6,671 nt of DNA from Lysobacteraceae bacterium (lineage in GTDB: Bacteria; Pseudomonadota; Gammaproteobacteria; Xanthomonadales; Xanthomonadaceae): the NCBI GenBank assembly GCA_028293685.1, contig JAQGOI010000335.1, forward strand, positions 1-6,671. Reading direction: 5' to 3'. The position numbers and the translations under genes are program-made. Each line of letters starts with the position of its first letter. Position 1 is the first letter of the stretch. A model generated the notes under the pieces. It ran no database searches. It saw only the letters and a list, made by a program, of their open reading frames with translations, and was not told where the DNA came from. Shown here piece by piece: positions 1 through 6,081 of this stretch.

Positions 1-126
1 CAACGTTACCACTTTGTTGAGTACTATAAAGTAAAGTTTGATGCGCAATGGTTCACCAAAATTACCGGTAAACTGGTATTAATGTCGCAAACAAGGTTTG
101 GCTATTTAGGTACTTATAATAGTCTC
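1..126. other. AT-rich segment with abrupt composition break
   Basis: By direct count, bases 1-120 are 35% G+C (42 of 120), while 121-180 are 58% and 181-240 are 70%. The change occurs within a few codons, around the CGATCG at 126-131. The segment is open in frame 1, continuous with the downstream gene, and encodes residues such as KVKFDAQWFTKITGK using AT-ending codons. It lacks the motifs normally found upstream of the RAG..VGYDVLF strand of CHASE2, such as a VxIDExSL strand and a PWPR-like turn. It could be an assembly or cloning chimera, or a recombination joint. A naturally divergent N-terminus remains possible. Confidence 0.5.
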
Positions 127-1578
127 GATCGTGCCGGCGTGCGTGCAGTCGGTTATGACGTCTTGTTTCATGACCGCTCGCCGCAGGATCCGATCGGCGA
201 TGAGGCGCTGGAGGCAATGGGGGAAGGCGGCAATGGCCGCTTCGTGTTCGGCGCATCGCGCGTCAATTCCGACTACGACACATCCAAAGGCGCGACGTTC
301 GCATCGCAGGCACCCAATGGGTTTTCGGTTTCCTCGCACGCCCACAAGCCAGGCCTGCGAGTCGCGTTGCTGTTGCCGTTCGGCAAGGCCATGGCGGCGC
401 ACAGCGCATTGTTGGATCCGACACGCGGGAACAACGCCATCATCCGCGACGTTCCGACCCGGGAAGATTTCGGCGGCTGGGCGATGCCGTCATTGCCATT
501 GCAGCTGGCGGTCGTGGCGACACATCGAACACCTCAGTCGTTTCCGGCCAGTGTCCGCCCCAACTGGCGCAAGCACTCGCAACTGCCATTCATCAGTGCG
601 GCGAATGTCATCGAGGGACGCACGATCTGTCGCGACGCCGACAATTCAGCACCGCCGGTACTGAAGGACAGCATCGCGCTGGTCGGCTACACCGCGTCGG
701 GACTCAATGATGCCAAGCCGACGCCGGTTTCAGGAACGATGCCTGGCGTCGAAGTCCTTGGCGAAGCCACCGAAGCGCTGGTCAACAACAGCGCCATCTG
801 GATGCCGCCGAAGGGGATGAAGTACATCCTCGCTGGCATTCTGGTGCTGCTGGCGAGCTTCGCGTTCTATCGCGGCGAGCCCGCCAATGATGTCGACTCG
901 GTGTTCGTGGCGACCAATCTGCTGCTGCTGACGCTCGCGTTTTGCGGCCTGACGTTTTTCGGTGCGTTCTTCGACATCTTCGCCAGCATCGGCTTCTTGA
1001 GTTTGTGTTTCGGACTCTGCCGCCTGTATGCGGGTGTTCAGCGCGGCCGCGCCGTGGGCAATGGCGATTTTCGAGTGGAGTTCGATCCGTCGGTCGATCG
1101 TTGGCTGGTCATGGCACGCCTGCGCTTTTTGCCCTATCCGTCGCTCGAAGCAGCCTCGGCCGCGCGGCGCAAGCGCGAATACCGGCGGCGGCTGCGGCGG
1201 TTCCTCTACGCTGGCTGCGATGCGGTGATGCTCGAGGGCATTGTCGAGCGCAAGAGTTGGCTGCATGCAACGCTCGATGACCTCGTCGTACTCGTCTGGA
1301 AGGGTGAAGACGAGGCCAGCGCATGGCGCGCAGCGGCCGTCGATCTGGACGCACTGCATGCACAGTTCAATGAGCACGATGATCGGCTGGACGATGACGG
1401 CACGATCAAGGTCAGCGTGGTGGCTGCCGCCATCGACGATGACCGGGACAATTCCGATCGCGGCGAGCGCCTTCGCTTGCGCGAGGTACTTGGCCGGGTG
1501 CTGAATGCCGAGGAAGAATGGCCGCTCCGGGCGGAAAATCCGTTTACAGACAAGGATGGCCGAATCGCCACGACCTGA
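1..1578 (+). CDS. CHASE2-domain membrane sensor protein, 5' end missing
   Basis: The reading frame is open from base 1, so the true start lies upstream. An ATG at 82 is available but has no convincing ribosome binding site. From about base 124 the protein reads like the later part of a CHASE2 extracytoplasmic sensor domain (DRAGVRAVGYDVLFHD, then a LVGYTASGLND segment near 685-712). CHASE2 is a predicted periplasmic ligand-sensing domain. Three hydrophobic segments follow, near 820-873, 901-960 and 967-1030, which is the usual CHASE2 layout of sensor followed by three helices. The helix expected before CHASE2 is not in the window. The cytoplasmic part (about 1031-1575) starts with an Arg-rich stretch (RRKREYRRRLRRF) and ends in an acidic tail. 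I see no cyclase, GGDEF, kinase or phosphatase motif in it, so its output is unknown. The stop is 14 bases before the protease gene, indicating one operon. The first ~126 bases are AT-rich and may not belong here (see the separate entry). The CHASE2 call is from memory of the family. Confidence 0.72.
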   Translation, partial: QRYHFVEYYKVKFDAQWFTKITGKLVLMSQTRFGYLGTYNSLDRAGVRAVGYDVLFHDRSPQDPIGDEALEAMGEGGNGRFVFGASRVNSDYDTSKGATFASQAPNGFSVSSHAHKPGLRVALLLPFGKAMAAHSALLDPTRGNNAIIRDVPTREDFGGWAMPSLPLQLAVVATHRTPQSFPASVRPNWRKHSQLPFISAANVIEGRTICRDADNSAPPVLKDSIALVGYTASGLNDAKPTPVSGTMPGVEVLGEATEALVNNSAIWMPPKGMKYILAGILVLLASFAFYRGEPANDVDSVFVATNLLLLTLAFCGLTFFGAFFDIFASIGFLSLCFGLCRLYAGVQRGRAVGNGDFRVEFDPSVDRWLVMARLRFLPYPSLEAASAARRKREYRRRLRRFLYAGCDAVMLEGIVERKSWLHATLDDLVVLVWKGEDEASAWRAAAVDLDALHAQFNEHDDRLDDDGTIKVSVVAAAIDDDRDNSDRGERLRLREVLGRVLNAEEEWPLRAENPFTDKDGRIATT

Positions 1579-1579
1579 C

Positions 1580-1585
1580 AGGAGG
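1580..1585 (+). promoter_or_regulatory. Shine-Dalgarno AGGAGG for the M48 protease gene
   Basis: A perfect AGGAGG lies two bases after the CHASE2 gene stop. Two in-frame ATGs follow, at 1587 (1-base spacing, too close) and 1593 (7-base spacing, optimal). The site therefore decides the start at 1593 and suggests that translation is coupled to the upstream gene. Confidence 0.85.
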
Positions 1586-1592
1586 AATGCAG

Positions 1593-2951
1593 ATGCAACG
1601 CAACCACACCGCAACATCATTTCGCTTCGCATTGCTCGCAATGACGGTGCTGGTTGGCGCCATGCTGCTGCCGGTAGTGGCCGCGAACTCGACTGCCGTC
1701 ATACGCAAGCCTTCGGTCGACGTGCACAGCGGGCCGGACTTCGCCAGCCCCACCGTCGTGACGCTCAAGCAGAACGCGCCGGTTCAGATCACCGGTCAGC
1801 AGGGCCTGTGGTTCCAGGTGGGGATGCCATCCGGAAAGCCGGGATTCGTGCGTGTCAACGATGTGCGCATGGCGTATGCCGGCAAGGAAAACGGCGACGC
1901 CAACATGCGTGCGCTGTTTACCGGCAAGGCCGGCAAGGGTCGCGTCACCGAGACCGCAGGCGTACGCGGCCTGGATGAAAGCGATCTCAAATCAGCGGCG
2001 TTCGACGGCGCCCAGTTGGCCAGGCTGGAGTCCTATCGCGTGACACCGCAGTTGGCTGCAGCCGATGCACGCAAGTCCGCGCTGGCCGATACGCAGGTCA
2101 TGTATCCACAGGAGGCCAAGCCGGCAGCGTCGAGCGCCCGCGGCGCCAGCCAGGCGCAGAAGCGCGGAGGACTGTCGGTGGCCCGGGGCTTCCTGTCGCA
2201 GCTGGGGCTGGGATCGGTCGGAAATTCCGCGCTCGGCGTTGCCGACTCGGCAGTCGGCAAGTCCGAAGCCGAACAGGCCGAAGAGGAACTTGCGCTCGGG
2301 CCGGAAATCGCAGGGCGCATCCTCGGCGCGGCGCCGCTCTGGCGCGACGATGGCGCGCAGCGTCGCGTCAATCGCATCGGCCGCTGGATGGCGTCGCATA
2401 CCTCGCGCCCGGAACTGCCCTGGACGTTCGGCGTGATCGATACCCCGGAGATCAATGCATTCGCCGCCCCCGGCGGCTACATCCTGATCACCCGCGGCAT
2501 GTACGACATGCTGGCCAATGATGGCGAGGTTGCCGGTGTCCTCGGGCACGAGATCAGTCACGTCGTGCAGCGCGACCATTACAACGTCATCCACAAACAG
2601 GAAATGACGGCCGCGACCGAAGAAGCCGTCGCCGGACAGGTCAATGTCGGTGGCGGGATTGCCGGCAGCATGGCCAAGGACTACGTGCGCAAACACGGTG
2701 CGACGGTGATGCTGACCAGCCTGGATCGCAATGCCGAATATCGCTCCGACGAAGCAGCGGAGATCTATCTGGCCCGGTCGGGTTACAACCCGCTGTCGCT
2801 GTATGCCGTGCTGCAGAAGATGACTGCGCTCGGTAACGCGTCCGCAAGCCTGGCACAGCTGTACAAGACTCACCCACCGCTTGCCGACCGGCTGGACCGC
2901 ATCGATCGGCGCGGCTTTGCCGGGCTGCAGCAATACACACAACGCAACTGA
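1593..2951 (+). CDS. Secreted SH3b-M48 family zinc metalloprotease
   Basis: This is a 452-residue protein predicted to be exported to the periplasm, where M48 proteases typically degrade misfolded or misassembled envelope proteins. Residues 1-31 form a signal peptide (RNH.. positive end, hydrophobic core, VVA-A cleavage region). There is no lipobox cysteine, so it is probably not a lipoprotein. Residues ~34-95 look like a bacterial SH3 domain (VIRKPSVDVHSGPD..., GLWFQV, GFVRVNDV), which often binds cell wall or peptide. A linker of ~140 residues rich in Ala, Ser and Gly follows. The peptidase domain (~240-445) has NAFAAPGGYILITRGM, the zinc motif HEISH at 319-323 (bases 2547-2561), the likely third ligand Glu382 in NAEYRSDEAA, and the typical late motif THPPLADRLDRI. 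All catalytic residues are present. The start is fixed by AGGAGG at 1580-1585; a longer in-frame reading from 1518 would overlap the previous gene and lose the signal peptide. It resembles BepA/YfgC- and LoiP-type proteases in the peptidase part, but I see no TPR domain, so no symbol is assigned. Confidence 0.9.
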   Translation: MQRNHTATSFRFALLAMTVLVGAMLLPVVAANSTAVIRKPSVDVHSGPDFASPTVVTLKQNAPVQITGQQGLWFQVGMPSGKPGFVRVNDVRMAYAGKENGDANMRALFTGKAGKGRVTETAGVRGLDESDLKSAAFDGAQLARLESYRVTPQLAAADARKSALADTQVMYPQEAKPAASSARGASQAQKRGGLSVARGFLSQLGLGSVGNSALGVADSAVGKSEAEQAEEELALGPEIAGRILGAAPLWRDDGAQRRVNRIGRWMASHTSRPELPWTFGVIDTPEINAFAAPGGYILITRGMYDMLANDGEVAGVLGHEISHVVQRDHYNVIHKQEMTAATEEAVAGQVNVGGGIAGSMAKDYVRKHGATVMLTSLDRNAEYRSDEAAEIYLARSGYNPLSLYAVLQKMTALGNASASLAQLYKTHPPLADRLDRIDRRGFAGLQQYTQRN

Positions 2952-2981
2952 GCAGTCGAAACTGGAGCGCTTGCCGGGGCT

Positions 2982-3007
2982 GCGTTGTGGGATCGCGCCC
3001 ACAACGC
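2982..3007. terminator. Perfect hairpin between convergent genes, possible bidirectional terminator
   Basis: GCGTTGTGGG (2982-2991) and CCCACAACGC (2998-3007) form a perfect 10-bp stem with a 6-base loop (ATCGCG). It lies in the 67-base gap between the stop of the M48 protease gene (plus) and the stop of the DUF4870 gene (minus), where a shared terminator is expected. Neither side has a U-tract, so it is not a canonical intrinsic terminator. It could act as an mRNA 3'-end stabilising hairpin instead. Confidence 0.5.
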
Positions 3008-3018
3008 TACTGCCTCGG

Positions 3019-3480
3019 CTACTTGAGCAGACGCAACGTCAGCGGATAGCGGTAGGGCTCGCCGTTCCATGCCTTGATCGCGGCCACCACGCTGCACACC
3101 AGCCACATGATTGCGATCCCGCAGCCGGCGACGACCAGCAGAATGCCGGCCGGTATCGTCAGGATCAGGCCGATGCCGAGCGTCAGCACGGTGGCTCCGA
3201 CCAGCACCACGGCCAGGGCAACCGCCAGGCAGGCGTAGATGAACATGCTGAGGTTGAAGTTGATGGCTTCGCGAGCATGCTCGGTCGCAAAGGGCGAGTC
3301 TTCGCGCTTGATCAGGTAGACGGCACCTGCGCCGACAACGCCGGCGATCCCGGCAAGCCAGCTGGTCATCAGCGACATCACCAGTGCCGCCAAGTGCGCC
3401 GATGCCGCCCACTGACGGTCACTGATTTTTGGAGAGAGCGGGCCTACAGCCTGTCCAGCAGGTTGCGAAATCTGCTCCAT
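3019..3480 (-). CDS. DUF4870 (Tic20-like) small membrane protein, copy B
   Basis: This 153-residue inner-membrane protein has a polar N-terminus (~1-24), then hydrophobic stretches at about 27-56, 73-103 and 105-135, and a short basic tail ending EPYRYPLTLRLLK. The sequence HAREAINFNLSMFIY, with A(K/R)EA.NFN..., and the C-terminal YRYP motif are what I recall of DUF4870 proteins, whose function is unknown. The start at 3480 is supported by a GGAG ribosome binding site (complement of 3490-3493, 9-base spacing). It lies 110 bases downstream of a second DUF4870 gene on the same strand and is probably a divergent tandem duplicate. A perfect hairpin sits just before its ribosome binding site and may separate or modulate its expression. 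It converges with the M48 protease gene. Confidence 0.82.
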   Translation of the reverse strand: MEQISQPAGQAVGPLSPKISDRQWAASAHLAALVMSLMTSWLAGIAGVVGAGAVYLIKREDSPFATEHAREAINFNLSMFIYACLAVALAVVLVGATVLTLGIGLILTIPAGILLVVAGCGIAIMWLVCSVVAAIKAWNGEPYRYPLTLRLLK

Positions 3481-3506
3481 CGTCCGTCACTCCAGCCGGA
3501 AACGGT

Positions 3507-3538
3507 CCGGCCTGTCCCTGATGATGGGGACAGGCCGG
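3507..3538 (-). terminator. Strong 12-bp hairpin between the two DUF4870 genes
   Basis: CCGGCCTGTCCC (3507-3518) pairs perfectly with GGGACAGGCCGG (3527-3538) around an 8-base loop. On the minus strand it lies 52 bases after the upstream DUF4870 stop and 26 bases before the start of the next DUF4870 gene, close to its ribosome binding site. Only three consecutive Ts follow it (ACCGTTTCC), so termination would be weak at best. It may be an attenuator, an RNA-processing or stabilising hairpin, or a dispersed palindromic repeat. Confidence 0.45.
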
Positions 3539-3590
3539 CGGAGTGCAACCCAACTGATGATCTATTGGCGGGCGCGCAACCGCCGCCAGG

Positions 3591-3968
3591 TTATTTGATC
3601 AGGCGGATCGCGAAGGGATAGCGGTAGGCCACGCCTTCGTTGGCCTTGAGGCCGGCGAGGATGCAGAAGATCAGATTGACGATCCAGGCCACTGGCAGCA
3701 GAAAAAAGCCGATCACGATCAAGATGAGGACCTTGCAGACCAGATAGACGATGAACATGGTGATCTGGAAATTCAGTGCTTCCTTGGCCTGGTCATTGAG
3801 GAACGGCTTGTCGGCCTTGTCCTTGTGGGTCAGCCAGACGATCAGCGGGACGATGAAGCACAAGACGATCCCGGACAGGTGCGTCAGCAATGCGAGCGTT
3901 TTGTCTTCCTGCGAAGCGGTCCCCGTCGGCACGGGCGGGGGTACGAGTGTTTCGTTGAAATCGCTCAT
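3591..3968 (-). CDS. DUF4870 (Tic20-like) small membrane protein, copy A
   Basis: This 125-residue inner-membrane protein has a Pro/Thr-rich polar N-terminus (VPPPVPTGT), a hydrophobic segment at ~31-47 (LSGIVLCFIVPLIVWL), the conserved loop FLNDQAKEALNFQITMF at ~56-72, two more hydrophobic segments within ~72-107, and a tail GVAYRYPFAIRLIK. This is the classic DUF4870 pattern (LTHLSG...., N.QAKEALNFQ). The molecular function is unknown. The start at 3968 is chosen because GAGG (complement of 3975-3978) sits 6 bases upstream; an in-frame ATG at 4019 would add 17 residues (WAANRPTHQ...) unlike the family. It follows pmbA by 66 bases on the same strand and may be cotranscribed with it. Confidence 0.88.
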   Translation of the reverse strand: MSDFNETLVPPPVPTGTASQEDKTLALLTHLSGIVLCFIVPLIVWLTHKDKADKPFLNDQAKEALNFQITMFIVYLVCKVLILIVIGFFLLPVAWIVNLIFCILAGLKANEGVAYRYPFAIRLIK

Positions 3969-4034
3969 TCGGTGCCTCGTCGATTGGTGGGTCGGTCGGT
4001 TCGCAGCCCATCGGACCACTGTGCTAAGCCAACG

Positions 4035-5441
4035 TCAATCGGTGCCGGCCACGGTCATCTTCCCGATCAGGATGGAGCCGGTGCGGATGTGCGAACGCGG
4101 GTCGACATCGCTTCCGACTGCCTCGATCGAACGGAACATCGCCTTGAGGTTGCCAGCGACGGTAATGCCGTCGACGGCGAAGGCCGGCTTGCCGTCCTCG
4201 ATCCAGAATCCGGCCGCGCCACGCGAATAATCGCCAGTCACCGGATTGATTCCCTGCCCCATCAATTCAGTCACGAGCAGGCCACGACCCATCCCTCCCA
4301 GCATGTCGGTCAGCTCGCCGGCGTTGGCCTTCACTTGCAGGTTATGCACACCACCGGCATTGGCCGTGGTCTGCAGGCCGAGCTTGCGTGCCGAGTAACT
4401 GCCCAGCACGTAACGCTGCAGTACACCGGCGGACACCAGCGGCGATTCGCGCGTGGCCACGCCCTCGGCATCGTAGGCGGCCGAGCGGAAGCCACGCGGC
4501 AGGAACGGCAACTCGTCGACCGCAAACCATTCCGGGAACAGCTGCGTGCCGGCACTGTCCACCAGGAAACTCGCCTTGCGATACAGCGCGCCTCCTGAAA
4601 CCGCGCCCAGCAGGTGGCTGATCAGCGATCGGGCAATCTCGGCCGAAAATAGCACCGGCATGTCGGCGGTCGCCAGCGAGCGCGGCTGCAGGCGCGACGC
4701 CGCGCGTTCGGCGGCGCGACGTCCGACCGCAGCAGCGGGCTGCAGGTCTTCGGCAGCCAGCGCGGCGGTGTACCAGCCATCGCGCTGCATGTCGTCGCCG
4801 CGTCCGGCGATCAGCGCACAGCTGATCGAATGCTGCGTGCCGTGCTCCCGGCCGACGAAACCGTGCGAATTGGCGTACACGCTCAGCGATGCGCTGGTGC
4901 CCACCGACGCACCATCGGAATTCTCGATGCGCGGGTCGCTGTCGCGGCCAGCGGCTTCGCACGCCAGCGCGATGTCGATCGCGCGATCGGCGTCCAGCGC
5001 CCACGGATGCCATGAATCGAAATCCGGAAAGCGACCGGTCGCGGGCAACGTCGCCATCAACGCTGCGTCGGCCAGGCCGGCGGCGGCATCGTCTTCGGTG
5101 AAGCGGGCAATGGCGCAGGCCTGTTCGACCGTCGCGTCCAGGCTGTCCTCGCGCAGGTCCGCCGTGCTCGCGCTGCCTTTGCGCTGGCCGAAATACACCG
5201 TGACGGCGATACCGCGATCGCTGGTCGACTCGACCGTTTCAACCGAGCCCATGCGCACATTGACGCTCAGTCCGTGCTCTTCGCTGCAGCTCACTTCGGC
5301 CTGGCTCGCACCGCGCGAACGGCAGCGGTCGAGCAGTTGCCGGGTGATCGCGGCCAGATGGTCCAGGCGAGCGAGGCTGTCGTCGCCATTGGGTGCGGCC
5401 GGCGTCGGGTTGACTACGTTCAATGGCTTATCCTTGGTCAT
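4035..5441 (-). CDS. pmbA: Metallopeptidase subunit PmbA (TldE)
   Basis: This 468-residue cytoplasmic protein is near the usual length (E. coli ~450). TldD and TldE/PmbA form a heterodimer that degrades unfolded peptides, for example removing the microcin B17 leader and degrading the CcdA antitoxin in E. coli; the metal site lies in TldD. The family pattern runs along the whole protein: [30 protein letters not shown] at ~67-96, [11 protein letters not shown] mid-protein, [38 protein letters not shown], and [23 protein letters not shown] at ~391-413. It has no HExxxH motif, as expected for the TldE subunit. The ATG at 5441 has no visible Shine-Dalgarno sequence. The first ~20 residues ([15 protein letters not shown]) are probably disordered and may extend beyond the conserved core, so a slightly later start is possible. 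It is divergent from darP with only 21 bases between starts, and is likely the first gene of a run with the two DUF4870 genes. Confidence 0.95.
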   Translation of the reverse strand: MTKDKPLNVVNPTPAAPNGDDSLARLDHLAAITRQLLDRCRSRGASQAEVSCSEEHGLSVNVRMGSVETVESTSDRGIAVTVYFGQRKGSASTADLREDSLDATVEQACAIARFTEDDAAAGLADAALMATLPATGRFPDFDSWHPWALDADRAIDIALACEAAGRDSDPRIENSDGASVGTSASLSVYANSHGFVGREHGTQHSISCALIAGRGDDMQRDGWYTAALAAEDLQPAAAVGRRAAERAASRLQPRSLATADMPVLFSAEIARSLISHLLGAVSGGALYRKASFLVDSAGTQLFPEWFAVDELPFLPRGFRSAAYDAEGVATRESPLVSAGVLQRYVLGSYSARKLGLQTTANAGGVHNLQVKANAGELTDMLGGMGRGLLVTELMGQGINPVTGDYSRGAAGFWIEDGKPAFAVDGITVAGNLKAMFRSIEAVGSDVDPRSHIRTGSILIGKMTVAGTD

Positions 5442-5462
5442 GCACTAATGTTGGAAGATCCG
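5442..5462. promoter_or_regulatory. 21-base divergent gap between pmbA and darP starts
   Basis: The start codons of pmbA (5441, minus) and darP (5463, plus) are separated by 21 bases, too few for two complete sigma70 promoters. At least one promoter must lie inside the opposite gene's coding sequence, or transcripts must begin further away and overlap. A TTGACT at 5410-5415, inside pmbA, resembles a -35 box for darP, but I find no good -10 at 16-18 bases from it. No confident promoter can be marked. Confidence 0.35.
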
Positions 5463-6023
5463 ATGCGCGGACGCGATGAAGACACCGGCGATTATCTTGG
5501 ACCCAGCCGCAGCGAGCAGCGGCGCGCGGCGCTGGATGTACTCGTGCTCGGACAACAGCTGGTTGCGTTGAGTGCGGCGCAGCTGGCGAAACTGCCGATC
5601 CCCGACGACCTGCTGCCGCACATCATCGACACGCAGCGCATCACTTCGCACGTCGCCCACAAACGGCAACTGGCCTTTCTGGCCAAGCAGATGCGACGCG
5701 AGGACGACGCCACGCTTGACGCGATTCGCGATGCACTGGACGCCGGCGGCGAAGCGGGTCGACGCGAAACGGCACTGCTGCATCGCATCGAAGGCTGGCG
5801 CGACCGTCTGTTGGGCGAAGGCGACACTGCCTTGTCGGAACTGCTGGTCGAATGCCCGCAGGCCGACCGGCAGCACCTGCGGCAACTTGTCCGCAACGCC
5901 GTCGACGAGCGCGCACGCGGCAAACCACCGCACGCCGCGCGGGAACTGTTCCGCAACCTGCGCGAGCTGTTGCTGGAGCCCGGCGTCGGGAATGAGGATT
6001 CGGAAGTCGAAGAGGCGGAATGA
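5463..6023 (+). CDS. darP: Ribosome biogenesis factor DarP (YjgA, DUF615)
   Basis: This 186-residue, strongly charged helical cytoplasmic protein belongs to the YjgA/DarP family, which binds late 50S assembly intermediates and helps mature the peptidyl transferase centre. Visible family features are [23 protein letters not shown] at ~14-36, [14 protein letters not shown] at ~41-54, the [23 protein letters not shown] core at ~59-81, and [37 protein letters not shown] at ~133-169. It ends in an acidic tail ([10 protein letters not shown]). I prefer ATG 5463, with GGAAG at 5453-5457 upstream, because the family in Xanthomonas begins MRGRDEDTG as I recall. ATG 5448 would add only five residues (MLEDP). 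It is divergent from pmbA, as yjgA and pmbA are in E. coli, and convergent with tldD, so it lies between the two peptidase subunit genes. Confidence 0.94.
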   Translation: MRGRDEDTGDYLGPSRSEQRRAALDVLVLGQQLVALSAAQLAKLPIPDDLLPHIIDTQRITSHVAHKRQLAFLAKQMRREDDATLDAIRDALDAGGEAGRRETALLHRIEGWRDRLLGEGDTALSELLVECPQADRQHLRQLVRNAVDERARGKPPHAARELFRNLRELLLEPGVGNEDSEVEEAE

Positions 6024-6081
6024 CAGCGCATCGCCAAGGCCTTTTCACGATTTCCGATTCGTTTCGCCATTGCCAGCGCCA

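Noticed and set aside
82..84. ATG at 82 as the true start of the CHASE2 gene
   Set aside because: The frame is open back to base 1, there is no ribosome binding site, and starting here would leave the sensor without its first membrane helix and the early part of the CHASE2 domain.
115..120. Perfect TATAAT, a possible -10 promoter box
   Set aside because: It lies in an AT-rich coding frame, where such a hexamer is likely by chance, and no reasonable -35 box is found 16-18 bases upstream.
1518..1592. Longer N-terminus for the M48 protease from ATG 1518 or 1587
   Set aside because: 1518 would overlap the previous gene by 61 bases and mask the signal peptide. 1587 is one base from the AGGAGG. 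ATG 1593 has correct spacing and gives a clean signal peptide.
730..1641. 303-codon minus-strand open frame opposite the CHASE2 gene
   Set aside because: It is rich in Arg, His, Gln and Cys in a pattern typical of antisense frames in GC-rich DNA, and the plus strand carries clear membrane helices.
1992..3002. Long minus-strand open frame opposite the M48 protease
   Set aside because: It is a GC-rich shadow of a clearly recognised gene, and its translation shows no domain motifs.
5410..5415. TTGACT as a -35 box for darP
   Set aside because: The bases 16-18 downstream do not resemble a -10 box; the nearest T/A-rich hexamer (5429-5434) is only 13 bases away.
4546..5448. 300-codon plus-strand open frame opposite pmbA
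   Set aside because: It is a Ser/Ala/Arg-rich antisense shadow; pmbA on the minus strand matches its family along its full length.
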